DNA of 35,115 bases from an uncultured Sutterella sp. (GTDB taxonomy: Bacteria; Pseudomonadota; Gammaproteobacteria; Burkholderiales; Burkholderiaceae_F): the NCBI GenBank assembly GCA_934249275.1, contig CAKQKT010000007.1, positions 1 through 35,115 on the forward strand, given 5' to 3'. The position numbers and the translations under genes are program-made. Under the pieces are notes generated by a model. It made no database searches. It was not told where the DNA came from and was given only the letters and a program-made list of their open reading frames with translations. Shown piece by piece: positions 1 through 8,476 of this stretch (position 1 is its first letter; each line of letters starts with the position of its first letter).

Positions 1-3
1 TCT

Positions 4-1458
4 ATGTTTGAAACGAATAATTGGACTCTGCTGCCTTTCCTGCGTGACAGCGATGGCGTTGATACGACGGTGACGGCCTGCGGGATTCGTCTTGATATTT
101 CTCGACAGCGCTTGACGGGCGAGGATCTCAAGCGCCTTTGCGAACACTGCCGTACACGCGGCGTGGAAGAGGCGCATCGCCGCATGGTGGCGGGCGAAAT
201 CGTGAATCCGAGCGAAAATCGAGCTGCGCTCCATACTTCGCTTCGATCCTTCTCGCCAAATGCTCCAAAGTTCGCGGAGATCGATTGTGAGCGCCGCCGA
301 ATGCTTGATTTCGCGCGTCAGGTGAGGGACGGCATTCGCCGCGGGTGTCGAGGCGATCTCATCACAGACGTGATCAATATCGGCATCGGAGGTTCCGAGA
401 TGGGACCGCATGCGGTTTACCACGCACTGCGGTCCTCTGAACCGAAGATTCGCGTACATTTTCTGTCTACTGTCGACGGCGTTCTGCTTGAGCGCATATT
501 GGACGTATGCAATCCGCTTACAACTCTGGTTGTCGTTTCATCCAAGAGCTTCGGCACTCGTGAGACGCTTGTTAATGCCGCAGCGGTTGATCAGTGGCTG
601 CTCGATCACGGCATTGTCGGCACCGATCGCAACCGGCACATGGTGGTGGTTTCGGCCAATCCGGATGCTGCGAATCAGATGTGCCTGCCCGAGGAGAACT
701 TCTTCCGGATGTGGGATTGGGTTGGCGGCCGTTTTTCCGTTTGGGGGGCAGTGGGCCTGCCGCTTGCGCTGTCGCTCGGACCGGAAGTCTTCCTGGAATT
801 CCTTCAGGGGGCGGCCGAAATGGACCGCCATTCGTTGACGGCGCCTTTGGAAAAAAATCTTCCCGCGACGCTTGCCATGATTGCATTCTGGAATGCCAAC
901 CGTCTTGAGATCAGCACGCAGTGCGTGCTGCCGTATGACGAACGCCTGCGTGTGATCGTGCCCTGGCTGCAGCAACTGGAGATGGAGTCGCTGGGCAAGA
1001 ACCATACTCCCGATGGCCGCCGCATTCCCGGCCGGACCGGACAGGCGGTATGGGGCGCCAATGGCAACGAGGCTCAGCACAGCTTTTATCAATGGCTGCG
1101 TGAGGGCACTGGCCGCGCAAGCATCGATCTCAATTGGAGCGAGATGCCCGGCCACCGCTATGCGGAACACTATCGCGTGCTTCTCGCAAATGCGCGTGCT
1201 CAGGCCGAAGCGCTTATCATGCGGGATCCCGACAATCCGTGCTTCAATGCCGTGTCGGCCATCGTCATGGATGCTGTAACGCCGCGCCGTCTTGGCGCGC
1301 TCATGGCCATGTACGAGCACAAGACGACGATGCTCGGCACGCTCTTCGGCATCAATCCTTTTGATCAGCCCGGTGTCGAGCTCGGCAAGCGCTTGAGCCG
1401 CCGCACGGAGCGAGGAGAAGATCCGATGACGGCTGTGGCAGAAGAGGTGAGGTTTTAA
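4..1458 (+). CDS. pgi: Glucose-6-phosphate isomerase
   Basis: Cytoplasmic enzyme that interconverts glucose 6-phosphate and fructose 6-phosphate in glycolysis and gluconeogenesis. The 484-residue product aligns with bacterial Pgi along its length: INIGIGGSEMGP near residues 126-137 binds sugar phosphate, the MESLGK segment holds the expected catalytic base Glu328, His359 lies in the AQHSFYQ stretch, and Lys462 is in VELGKRL near the end. It is shorter than E. coli Pgi (549 residues), mainly at the N terminus and in C-terminal loops. ATG at base 4 is the first start visible; the window edge hides any promoter or earlier start. Its stop abuts the TTG start of waaC, so the two are probably cotranscribed. 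Confidence 0.95.
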   Translation: MFETNNWTLLPFLRDSDGVDTTVTACGIRLDISRQRLTGEDLKRLCEHCRTRGVEEAHRRMVAGEIVNPSENRAALHTSLRSFSPNAPKFAEIDCERRRMLDFARQVRDGIRRGCRGDLITDVINIGIGGSEMGPHAVYHALRSSEPKIRVHFLSTVDGVLLERILDVCNPLTTLVVVSSKSFGTRETLVNAAAVDQWLLDHGIVGTDRNRHMVVVSANPDAANQMCLPEENFFRMWDWVGGRFSVWGAVGLPLALSLGPEVFLEFLQGAAEMDRHSLTAPLEKNLPATLAMIAFWNANRLEISTQCVLPYDERLRVIVPWLQQLEMESLGKNHTPDGRRIPGRTGQAVWGANGNEAQHSFYQWLREGTGRASIDLNWSEMPGHRYAEHYRVLLANARAQAEALIMRDPDNPCFNAVSAIVMDAVTPRRLGALMAMYEHKTTMLGTLFGINPFDQPGVELGKRLSRRTERGEDPMTAVAEEVRF

Positions 1459-2421
1459 TTGAAGATCCTAATCATCAAGTCTTCCTCCATGGGAGACATC
1501 ATTCACGCGTTGCCCGTGGCACATGATATTCAGAAGGCGTTGCCGGATGCTGAGATTCATTGGGTTGCGGAAGAGAGCTTTCGTGAAATTCCGACACTGG
1601 CGCCGGCCGTTTCCAAAGTTCAGGTGACCGCTTTCCGACGTTGGCGAAAGGCCATTCTCTCTGGGCCGGTTCGCGCTGAAATGTCCGTCGTGAAGAATAC
1701 GTTGCAGGCTGAAAATTATGATGTTGTGCTTGATATCCAAGGCCTGATGCGCTCGGCAATGGTTGCTCGTTGGACGGGAGTGCCAGCGACGGGCTACACC
1801 TGGGGCACGGCAAGAGAGCCGATTGCGTCTTTGGCCTACGCCAGAAAGCTTGATCTGCCTGCGTCGCTGGGAGCCGTTCGCCGATATCGCATGGCGGCGG
1901 CACAGGCGCTCGGCTATGAGATCGATCCCGAGACGCCTGTTTTCGGCCTGAAGGCCGCGGCGGAGCCGTCATTGAGGCCGGCAGGTCCTTACGCTGCGCT
2001 TGCAGTCAACACGAGCCGCGATGAAAAGCTCTGGCCTGAGGAATATTGGACGCATCTCGGGAGAAAGCTCGCTGGGGTTGGACTTAGGAGTGTTCTTTTC
2101 TGGGGCAACGAAGTAGAGCATGAACGTGTCAAGCGTCTGGTTACGACAATTCCGGGAGCTGAAGTGGCACCCAGAACCGGTTTGGCTTCGACGGCTTCGA
2201 CTTTGGCCGGGGCGGAGTGCGTTGTCGGCGTAGATACGGGACTTGCACATTTGGGGGCGGCGCTCGGACGTCCGAGCGTTGGTATTTTCGTCTCCACTCC
2301 GACTGAAACTCTGAAGCTTGTCGGTGATGGTCCCGTGCAGAGCCTCGGCGGCATTGGACAATGTCCGACCGTCGATGAAGTATGGAAGGCACTTGTTTCT
2401 GTTCAGGGAGGGGTCTTGTGA
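1459..2421 (+). CDS. waaC: Lipopolysaccharide heptosyltransferase I
   Basis: GT9-family enzyme that adds the first heptose to Kdo in the LPS inner core, at the cytoplasmic face of the inner membrane. The N terminus MKILIIKSSSMGDIIHALP is the classic WaaC opening. The C-terminal half carries the donor-binding signature GVDTGLAHLGAALGRPSVGIF in pieces around residues 258-278. It is 320 residues, the usual size. The start is TTG, directly after the pgi stop; no upstream in-frame ATG is possible without entering pgi, and a GAGGTGAGG ribosome-binding stretch lies at 1445-1453. WaaC works next to WaaA, whose gene overlaps its last four bases, and it needs ADP-heptose made by genes that are not in this window. 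Confidence 0.93.
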   Translation: MKILIIKSSSMGDIIHALPVAHDIQKALPDAEIHWVAEESFREIPTLAPAVSKVQVTAFRRWRKAILSGPVRAEMSVVKNTLQAENYDVVLDIQGLMRSAMVARWTGVPATGYTWGTAREPIASLAYARKLDLPASLGAVRRYRMAAAQALGYEIDPETPVFGLKAAAEPSLRPAGPYAALAVNTSRDEKLWPEEYWTHLGRKLAGVGLRSVLFWGNEVEHERVKRLVTTIPGAEVAPRTGLASTASTLAGAECVVGVDTGLAHLGAALGRPSVGIFVSTPTETLKLVGDGPVQSLGGIGQCPTVDEVWKALVSVQGGVL

Positions 2422-3731
2422 AACTCACTCCGTCCATGTACCGGGCAGTGAGCGTTGTTGCGCTTCCTCTTGCCAGTCTTTATCTGATGTGGCGATCGCG
2501 CCGTCAGCCTGCATATCGCCAATTTTGGGACGAACGATTCGCGTGGTCTAGCTTCCCGCTCAAGACCGGGAGGCCGCGTGTATGGATTCATGCCGTGAGC
2601 GTGGGCGAGACAAATGCCGCCAAGCCGTTGCTTGAGGCGATTCTCCAGCGCTGGCCTGAATGCGACGTATTGCTGACGCACATGACGCCGACGGGACGCG
2701 AGGCGGGCGCCAAGCTCGTGGCGCTTTCCCCTGACCGCATTCATCAGTGCTATTTGCCCTATGATGCGCCGTACGCTGTCGAGAAGTTTTTTCGGCAGAC
2801 TCAACCGACGCTCGGCATCATCATGGAGACCGAGGTCTGGCCAAATCTTATGAGCGAGGCTCAGCGATGCGGCGTGCCGATGGTGCTGGCAAATGCGCGC
2901 GAAAGTGAGAAGTCTCGCGCTCAGGCAGAAAAGTTCCTTGAAGTGATGGGACCGGCGTTTGGAAGCTTTACGGCCATTCTCGCTCAGAGCGAAGAGGATA
3001 AGGTTCGTCTTGAAAGCCTTGGCGGACGCAACGTCACTGTTTGCGGCAGCGTAAAGTTTGACATTCGTCCGAATGCTTCGCAGGAGGCTGCAGCGCGCGT
3101 CTGGAAGACTTCGCTCAAGCGGCCAGTTGCGCTTATCGCCTCTACCCGTCAGGGGGAGGAGGTGCCGTTTGCAAAGGCCATGGCTGCTAGGCCGGAACTG
3201 CTCAAGCGTGCGCAGTTCTGGCTGGTTCCCCGTCATCCGCAGCGTTTTGACGAGGTCTATCGAGCCTTGACGGATGCGGGACTCAAGGTTTGCCGTCGTT
3301 CGAAGATTGCGGAACCGTCCGATGTTCCGGCCGATACCGATGTGGTGCTTGGCGACAGCATGGGCGAAATGAGCTTTTATTGTGCTCTGGCCGATATGAC
3401 GGCCATGGGCGGCTCGTTCCAGAATCACGGTTCCCAAAATGTGATCGAACCTGCGCTTGCTGGTTCGCCCATTGTTGTGGGACCGTCCATCTTTAATTTT
3501 CAAAAGGTCATTCGCGATGGCCTCGCTGCTGGCGCCATGGTGCAGGTTGATACGCCTGAACAGGCTCTCGATCAGTTTGAGCGCTGGCTTGATGATCCGA
3601 AGTCCCATGTGAATGCCAGTGAGGCCGCGCTGGAATTTTCGAGGCAGTATGCCGGCGCGACTCAGCGAATGATGACGATATTGGAGGTCTTGTGGCAGAA
3701 GGCACAGAAAACAGCATCCCTAACGTCGTAA
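2418..3731 (+). CDS. waaA: 3-deoxy-D-manno-octulosonic acid (Kdo) transferase
   Basis: GT30 enzyme that transfers Kdo from CMP-Kdo to the lipid A precursor, anchored in the inner membrane by a short N-terminal hydrophobic segment (roughly residues 7-20, AVSVVALPLASLYLMW). HAVSVGE with its conserved glutamate, the THMTPTGRE segment, IMETEVWPN and ANARESEKS are all present in order. I chose GTG at 2418 because it overlaps the waaC stop as GTGA and follows a GGGAGGGG ribosome-binding stretch at 2406-2413. A longer frame from ATG 2382 would lack this and would overlap waaC by 40 bases. The product is 437 residues, close to the usual 425-430. Its 3' end overlaps thiD by 40 bases. Confidence 0.93.
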   Translation: MKLTPSMYRAVSVVALPLASLYLMWRSRRQPAYRQFWDERFAWSSFPLKTGRPRVWIHAVSVGETNAAKPLLEAILQRWPECDVLLTHMTPTGREAGAKLVALSPDRIHQCYLPYDAPYAVEKFFRQTQPTLGIIMETEVWPNLMSEAQRCGVPMVLANARESEKSRAQAEKFLEVMGPAFGSFTAILAQSEEDKVRLESLGGRNVTVCGSVKFDIRPNASQEAAARVWKTSLKRPVALIASTRQGEEVPFAKAMAARPELLKRAQFWLVPRHPQRFDEVYRALTDAGLKVCRRSKIAEPSDVPADTDVVLGDSMGEMSFYCALADMTAMGGSFQNHGSQNVIEPALAGSPIVVGPSIFNFQKVIRDGLAAGAMVQVDTPEQALDQFERWLDDPKSHVNASEAALEFSRQYAGATQRMMTILEVLWQKAQKTASLTS

Positions 3732-4531
3732 GCATTGCCGGAGTGGATCCTTCTGGTGGGGCCGGCGTTCTCGCCGACATCAAGGCCATGAGCGCCTGCG
3801 GTGCCTATGCCTGCGGCGTCATCGCCGCCTTGACGGCGCAGAATACTCAGACCGTCACGGCGGTTATGCCCGTGCCTGCAACCTTCCTGAAGGAACAGCT
3901 TGATACGCTCTTTGATGACGTGCGAATCGATGCGGTCAAGATTGGCATGCTCGGGACGGCGGAACAGATTGAAACTGTTGCGGATGCCCTTTTGCGACGC
4001 AAGCCGCGTCATGTGGTTCTTGATCCGGTCATGGTCGCCAAGGGCGGCAGCAGGCTGCTGGCGGCCGATGCCGTCGATGCTCTGAAGGAAAGGCTTTTGC
4101 CGCTCGCTACGATCATTACTCCGAATTTGCCTGAGGCCATGTGCCTGCTTGATCGCACGGAGGATGTGACGGAGGAGGATTTTCCCGAGGTCGCCCGCGA
4201 GCTCTGGAAGCTTCTCGGACGCCGGGATGCCTGGGTCTACCTCAAGGGCGGTCATCTTGAGGGTGAGACTGCCGACGATCTGCTATTCAACAGTGTTGTT
4301 TCGATTCCCTTTACGGCTGAACGGGTGGCGACGAAGAATACGCACGGAACCGGCTGCACACTCTCGTCCGCCATTGCGGCCTATTTGCCGCAGTCGGCAG
4401 ATGTTCCGGAAGCTTGCCGTCGCGCCAAGGAGTATCTGACGGGGGCTGTTCGGCACGCTGATGAACTTGCTGTCGGCAGCGGTCACGGCCCGACGCACCA
4501 TTTTTGGCGTCTCTGGAACGAGAGCGTGTAA
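3692..4531 (+). CDS. thiD: Hydroxymethylpyrimidine/phosphomethylpyrimidine kinase
   Basis: Ribokinase-fold kinase that phosphorylates HMP and then HMP-P to HMP-PP for thiamine synthesis or salvage. Visible are SIAGVDPSGGAGVLADIKAM near the N terminus (substrate and ATP site), DPVMVAKGG near residue 110, and the catalytic HGTGCTLSSAIAAYL near residue 220. It is 279 residues, a single-domain ThiD without a fused ThiE. The GTG start lies inside waaA and follows GGAGG at 3683-3687, which suggests translational coupling to the LPS genes. No other thiamine gene is nearby, so a function in salvage of pyrimidine precursors is as likely as de novo synthesis (inference). Transcription from upstream probably runs on towards the tRNA gene, as no terminator is seen before it. 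Confidence 0.93.
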   Translation: MAEGTENSIPNVVSIAGVDPSGGAGVLADIKAMSACGAYACGVIAALTAQNTQTVTAVMPVPATFLKEQLDTLFDDVRIDAVKIGMLGTAEQIETVADALLRRKPRHVVLDPVMVAKGGSRLLAADAVDALKERLLPLATIITPNLPEAMCLLDRTEDVTEEDFPEVARELWKLLGRRDAWVYLKGGHLEGETADDLLFNSVVSIPFTAERVATKNTHGTGCTLSSAIAAYLPQSADVPEACRRAKEYLTGAVRHADELAVGSGHGPTHHFWRLWNESV

Positions 4532-4548
4532 AAAAGTGTAACAAGCTC

Positions 4549-4577
4549 TTGACGGGGTCTTCTGAAGCCTGCATAAT
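4549..4577 (+). promoter_or_regulatory. Sigma-70 promoter of the tRNA(CAU) gene
   Basis: TTGACG at 4549-4554 and CATAAT at 4572-4577 are 17 bases apart, the optimal spacing. Each matches the sigma-70 consensus at five of six positions. The predicted start at about 4584 is just before the mature tRNA 5' end at 4591, as expected for a short tRNA leader. This is the cleanest promoter in the window. Confidence 0.75.
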
Positions 4578-4590
4578 CTCAATCCTCAAC

Positions 4591-4667
4591 GGCGCATTAG
4601 CTCAGTCGGTTAGAGCAGAGGAATCATAATCCTTGTGTCCGCGGTTCGAGTCCGTGATGCGCCACCA
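4591..4667 (+). tRNA. tRNA-Met (anticodon CAU), elongator type
   Basis: The 77-nt gene folds as a complete cloverleaf. The acceptor GGCGCAT pairs with ATGCGCC, the D stem is GCTC/GAGC, the anticodon stem is GAGGA/TCCTT with one G-U pair, the loop is ATCATAA with CAT at 4625-4627, and the T arm has TTCGAGT in its loop. CCA is encoded at 4665-4667. The G1-C72 pair and the lack of three G-C pairs in the anticodon stem argue against initiator tRNA. A tRNA-Ile2 whose CAU is modified by TilS has the same anticodon and cannot be fully excluded by eye, but the anticodon arm resembles betaproteobacterial elongator Met. It has its own promoter and terminator. Confidence 0.92.
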
Positions 4668-4673
4668 GATTTC

Positions 4674-4717
4674 AAAAGCCCCGCCTTCTCACTTGAAGCG
4701 CGGGGCTTTTTTCTTTC
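4674..4717 (+). terminator. Rho-independent terminator after tRNA-Met
   Basis: AAAAGCCCCGC at 4674-4684 pairs perfectly with GCGGGGCTTTT at 4700-4710. An inner CTTC/GAAG extension stacks on it, and a T-rich run follows to 4717. It begins seven bases after the CCA end. Confidence 0.88.
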
Positions 4718-4722
4718 CAGGA

Positions 4723-4743
4723 CCGCTGAACATGCTTCAGCGG
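4723..4743. repeat. Perfect 8-bp inverted repeat upstream of miaB
   Basis: CCGCTGAA at 4723-4730 and TTCAGCGG at 4736-4743 form a perfect dyad with a 5-base loop (CATGC), 28 bases before the miaB start. It lacks a T-run, so it is not a second terminator. It may be a protein-binding dyad or a hairpin in the miaB leader; nothing visible decides between these. Confidence 0.5.
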
Positions 4744-4771
4744 CAGTATTCATCGTCACCGGATCTAAACC

Positions 4772-6100
4772 GTGCAAGCGAAAAAACTTTATCTCCGCAG
4801 CTTTGGCTGCCAAATGAATGATTACGACAGCGGCCGCATCGCCGATCTTCTCAATGCCGAAATGGGCTATGAGCGCACTGACGTGCTTGAAGAGGCCGAT
4901 CTGGTTGTTGTCAATACCTGCTCTATTCGAGAAAAGGCACAAGAAAAAACCTTTTCCGATCTTGGCCGCATTCGAGAAGTCAAGAAGAATCGCCCGGGCA
5001 TGTTGATTGCTGTTGGCGGCTGCGTTGCCAGCCAGGAAGGTGAAAACGTCATTCGCCGTGCTCCCTGCGTCGATGTGGTTTTTGGACCGCAGACCCTGCA
5101 TCGTTTGCCTGCCATGCTTCGCGCTCGCGTTGAGACGGGGCGTCCTCAGGTTGACGTGAGCTTCCCCGAAATTGAAAAGTTCGATCATTTGCCCGCGCCC
5201 AAGGCGCAGGGCGCCGCTGCTTTCGTTTCGATCATGGAGGGCTGTTCCAAGTATTGCTCCTACTGTGTCGTGCCTTATACGCGAGGCGAAGAGATTTCGC
5301 GTCCCATGGTTGACGTTCTCATGGAGGTCGCGCAGCTTGCCGATCAGGGCGTCAAGGAAGTGACGCTTCTTGGCCAGAACGTGAATGCATATCGCGGCAC
5401 GATGCCCGACGGCTCGATCGCGGATTTCGCGCTTCTGCTCGACTACGTTTCAGAAATTGATGGCATTGAGCGCATTCGCTATACGACGAGCCATCCGCGC
5501 GAATTCTCTCAGCGAATCATTGATGCTTACGGTCGCTTGCCAAAGCTTGTCAATCATGTGCACTTGCCCGTGCAGGCGGGTTCTGACCGCGTGCTGGCCG
5601 CCATGAAGCGCGGCTATACCGCCGCCGAGTATGTCGAGATCGCGAGGAAGCTGCGCGAGCTGCGCCCGGAAATCTCGATTGCCACCGATTTCATTGTGGG
5701 CTTCCCTGGCGAGACCGCGGAGGATTTTGAGGATACGATGAAGCTTGTTGAGGAAGTGGGCTTTGACGCAAGCTTTTCCTTCATTTATAGCCCGCGTCCC
5801 GGGACGCCCGCTGCCCGTCTGCCCGACGATACGCCTTATGACGTCAAGCTCGCTCGTCTGCAGCGCCTGCAGGCTGTGATTGAGGAAAATGCCACTCGCA
5901 TCAGCGAGAGCATGCTCGGCACGGAGCAGCGAGTGCTTGTGCTCGGTCCCGCACGCAAGGGAGAGGGATTCCTTATGGCGCGTACGGACAACAACCGCAT
6001 CGTAAATTTCGAAGGACCGCTTTCGCTTGTGGATACTATGGTGCGTGTTAAAGTGACAGATGTGTATCCGCATTCGCTCGGCGGACAACTTGTGGACTGA
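4772..6100 (+). CDS. miaB: tRNA-2-methylthio-N6-dimethylallyladenosine synthase
   Basis: Radical-SAM methylthiotransferase that converts i6A37 to ms2i6A37 in tRNAs reading U-starting codons. All six cluster-binding cysteines are present: Cys13 (SFGCQMN), Cys50 (NTCSIRE) and Cys84 (GGCVASQ) for the auxiliary [4Fe-4S] cluster, and Cys158/Cys162/Cys165 (CSKYCSYC) for the SAM cluster. A TRAM RNA-binding domain occupies the last 65 or so residues. At 442 residues it has the usual size. The GTG start is chosen because the family begins a few residues before the K-x-L-Y-x-x-S-F-G-C motif; the ribosome-binding site is weak. It heads the miaB-ybeZ-ybeY-ybeX-lnt operon, in the same order as E. coli. 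Confidence 0.95.
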   Translation: MQAKKLYLRSFGCQMNDYDSGRIADLLNAEMGYERTDVLEEADLVVVNTCSIREKAQEKTFSDLGRIREVKKNRPGMLIAVGGCVASQEGENVIRRAPCVDVVFGPQTLHRLPAMLRARVETGRPQVDVSFPEIEKFDHLPAPKAQGAAAFVSIMEGCSKYCSYCVVPYTRGEEISRPMVDVLMEVAQLADQGVKEVTLLGQNVNAYRGTMPDGSIADFALLLDYVSEIDGIERIRYTTSHPREFSQRIIDAYGRLPKLVNHVHLPVQAGSDRVLAAMKRGYTAAEYVEIARKLRELRPEISIATDFIVGFPGETAEDFEDTMKLVEEVGFDASFSFIYSPRPGTPAARLPDDTPYDVKLARLQRLQAVIEENATRISESMLGTEQRVLVLGPARKGEGFLMARTDNNRIVNFEGPLSLVDTMVRVKVTDVYPHSLGGQLVD

Positions 6101-6109
6101 TTCCGACTT

Positions 6110-7141
6110 ATGGCTAGTGAAAAGACTGTGCAGCCCGAAACGCTGCGCTATTCCGCTGATGCGGGCAATGCCGAACTCTCCGCTCTTTGCGGTCCGCTCG
6201 ACGAAAATTTAAGGCAGATCGAGACGATTCTCAATGTGCGAATCAATCGCCGCGGGGATGTGTTTCGCGTTACCGGCGATTTGGATGCCGCCCGCCGCGC
6301 CGTTACGGCGCTCGCGACGCTGATGACTCGGGTCAAGAGCACTGGCGAGGAGTTGAGCGTCGACGATATTCAGTGGCATTTCGTCGGCCATGACGACGAG
6401 TATCGCAGCGGTGCGGCTTCTGATCCGGAAGGTGTCGTGGATTCCGTCGATCTCAAGGTTCGCCGCCGCGATCTCCAGGGGCGCACGCCTAATCAGCGCC
6501 TTTATCTCAAGGCCATCATGGGGCATGACATCAGCTTTGGTGTGGGGCCTGCAGGTACTGGCAAGACGTTTCTTGCCGTTGCTGCGGCAGTCGATGCCTT
6601 CGAGCGCGGGACTGTCGAACGCATTGTGCTGACGCGCCCGGCTGTTGAGGCAGGCGAACGTCTCGGTTTCCTGCCGGGCGACCTGACCCAGAAGGTTGAT
6701 CCGTATCTTCGTCCGCTTTATGACGCGCTTTTCGATCTGATGGGGTTCGAAAAATCTCAGCGTCTCATGGAGCGTCAGTCGATAGAAGTGGCGCCGCTGG
6801 CTTATATGCGAGGCCGTACGCTTAACAATGCATTTGTGATTCTTGACGAGGCTCAGAATACGACGCCGGAGCAGATGAAGATGTTTCTTACGCGCATCGG
6901 CTTTGGTTCCAAGGCTGTGATTACGGGCGACGTGACTCAGATCGATCTTCCGAAGGGGATTCCGAGCGGTCTCAAGCATGCGGTCAAGATTCTTGACGGT
7001 GTTCGCGGCATCGCGATCACTCGATTTACGTCCAAGGATGTGGTGCGCCATCCGCTGGTTGCGCGTATTGTTGATGCTTATGAAGAGGCGGCCAGGAAGA
7101 AAGAACTGGCGGCCAGGATTGGAAAAGAGGTGAAAGAATGA
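6110..7141 (+). CDS. ybeZ: PhoH-family ATPase (YbeZ)
   Basis: Cytoplasmic P-loop NTPase of the PhoH family, thought to act with YbeY in RNA or ribosome metabolism. Walker A is GPAGTGKT at residues 146-153, and Walker B is FVILDEAQN near residue 243-251. The N-terminal 110 residues contain a KH-like or nucleic-acid-binding segment (NVRINRRGDVFRVTG) typical of this subgroup. At 343 residues it matches E. coli YbeZ. The start ATG lies nine bases after the miaB stop, and the last four bases overlap ybeY as ATGA, so translation is likely coupled. Exact biochemical function remains unsettled in the family. Confidence 0.92.
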   Translation: MASEKTVQPETLRYSADAGNAELSALCGPLDENLRQIETILNVRINRRGDVFRVTGDLDAARRAVTALATLMTRVKSTGEELSVDDIQWHFVGHDDEYRSGAASDPEGVVDSVDLKVRRRDLQGRTPNQRLYLKAIMGHDISFGVGPAGTGKTFLAVAAAVDAFERGTVERIVLTRPAVEAGERLGFLPGDLTQKVDPYLRPLYDALFDLMGFEKSQRLMERQSIEVAPLAYMRGRTLNNAFVILDEAQNTTPEQMKMFLTRIGFGSKAVITGDVTQIDLPKGIPSGLKHAVKILDGVRGIAITRFTSKDVVRHPLVARIVDAYEEAARKKELAARIGKEVKE

Positions 7142-7599
7142 GCGATCTTGAAGTGAAGTTTTCTTTTCAGAACGCAGCTGCCTTTCCGCAACTGCCGTCG
7201 CGTTCTGTGATGGTTCGCTGGATGACTCGCGCTTGCGAGCGTCCCGCGCTGATGACGGTGCGCTTTGTCGATCAGGACGAAGGTTACGAGCTTAATCATT
7301 CGTATCGTCACCGCGACTATGCAACCAACGTTCTGACGTTCAACTATACGACGGAGCCTGTCGTGGCTGCCGACGTGGCTATCTGCGTGCCTGTCGTTGA
7401 ACGCGAGGCGGCGGAGCAGAACAAGGAGTTCCGCGCCCATCTTGCCCATCTGCTCATTCATGCGGTTCTGCATGCGCATGGTTATGATCATGTTACGCAG
7501 GAGGAGGCGGAAGTCATGGAGGCTCGTGAAACCGAACTCATGCTCTCTCTCAAGTTCCCCAATCCGTACAGTGATCGCATCGGCATGGTGCACGACTGA
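7138..7599 (+). CDS. ybeY: Endoribonuclease YbeY
   Basis: Zinc-dependent single-strand endoribonuclease needed for 16S rRNA 3'-end maturation and ribosome quality control. The zinc motif is intact: His108, His112 and His118 in HAVLHAHGYDH, plus the upstream NHSYRHRDYATNVLTF strand that defines the family. It has 153 residues, the normal length. The start overlaps the ybeZ stop (ATGA). The order ybeZ-ybeY-ybeX is conserved across proteobacteria. Confidence 0.95.
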   Translation: MSDLEVKFSFQNAAAFPQLPSRSVMVRWMTRACERPALMTVRFVDQDEGYELNHSYRHRDYATNVLTFNYTTEPVVAADVAICVPVVEREAAEQNKEFRAHLAHLLIHAVLHAHGYDHVTQEEAEVMEARETELMLSLKFPNPYSDRIGMVHD

Positions 7600-7623
7600 T
7601 TTTCAAAGGCAAAAAAGGCAGTT

Positions 7624-8475
7624 TTGGCAGATATGTCCAGCTCTTCAGAACCCCCCAGTCCGACCTTGGGTCGGACGATTATTGACCGTCTGACCTCCGT
7701 TTTTCATGAAGACGAATTGAGGGATCGGACTGACGTGCTTGAAGTTCTTAGCGAAGCTCGTCGCCGCAATGTGATTGATGATGAGGCGTTTTCCATGATG
7801 GAGGGCGCAATGGCCGTCTCGGAGATTCGTGCGAGCGATCTGATGGTTCCGCGGTCTCAGGTGGAGGCCGTCGATTTTTCCGAGCCGCGCGAGGTATGGC
7901 TGCCTCGCCTCATCGCTTCGGGACACTCCCGTCTTCCGGCAGTCAAGGATGATCTGGACAATGTGCTGGGCATTTTGCATGCAAAGGATCTTCTGCAGAT
8001 TCTTATGAATCCGGACATCGATCCGAAGACGCTTTTGCGTCCCGCTCGTTTTATTCCTGAAACGCAGCCGATCAACGTTCTTTTGCGCGATTTCAAGGAG
8101 ACGCGAAGTCATCTGGCACTTGTCATTGACGAATTTGGCAGTATTTCCGGCCTGATTACCATTGAGGATGTTCTCGAGCAGATTGTCGGCGACATTTCAG
8201 ACGAGTTCGACCATGACGACGAGAGCGGCAACATTATTGCGGATGGCGAGGATCGATGGAAGGTCAAGGCTCTGACGTCCATCGAACAATTCAATGAATA
8301 TTTCAAGTCGAACTTGCAGGATCAGTATTGCGAGACTATCGGCGGACTTGTGACCGATCGATTTGAGCATGTGCCGCATACGGGCGAGATTATTGAGGAG
8401 GGGGGATTCCGCTTCCGCATTCTCGGCGGCGATGACCGTCAGGCTCGACTGCTGAGTGTCGAAAGGATCAAGTAG
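7624..8475 (+). CDS. ybeX: CorC/HlyC-family CBS-domain protein (YbeX)
   Basis: Cytosolic CBS-pair protein related to CorC, linked to magnesium/cobalt efflux and, in E. coli, to ribosome metabolism. The two CBS motifs run from about residue 65 (SDLMVPRSQVEAVDFSE) to 185 (IDEFGSISGLITIEDVLEQI), followed by a CorC/HlyC accessory domain (about 200-280) with the typical GGLVTDRFEHVPHTGE segment. No transmembrane segments are present, so this is the soluble short form. The start is uncertain: TTG 7624 has AAGG five bases upstream, while ATG 7633 would shorten the protein by three residues and has no clear ribosome-binding site. It precedes lnt closely. Confidence 0.88.
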   Translation: MADMSSSSEPPSPTLGRTIIDRLTSVFHEDELRDRTDVLEVLSEARRRNVIDDEAFSMMEGAMAVSEIRASDLMVPRSQVEAVDFSEPREVWLPRLIASGHSRLPAVKDDLDNVLGILHAKDLLQILMNPDIDPKTLLRPARFIPETQPINVLLRDFKETRSHLALVIDEFGSISGLITIEDVLEQIVGDISDEFDHDDESGNIIADGEDRWKVKALTSIEQFNEYFKSNLQDQYCETIGGLVTDRFEHVPHTGEIIEEGGFRFRILGGDDRQARLLSVERIK

Positions 8476-8476
8476 C

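Noticed and set aside
4633..4821. Small plus-strand frames through the tRNA and its terminator
   Set aside because: Overlap the tRNA and hairpin; no ribosome-binding site and no domain.
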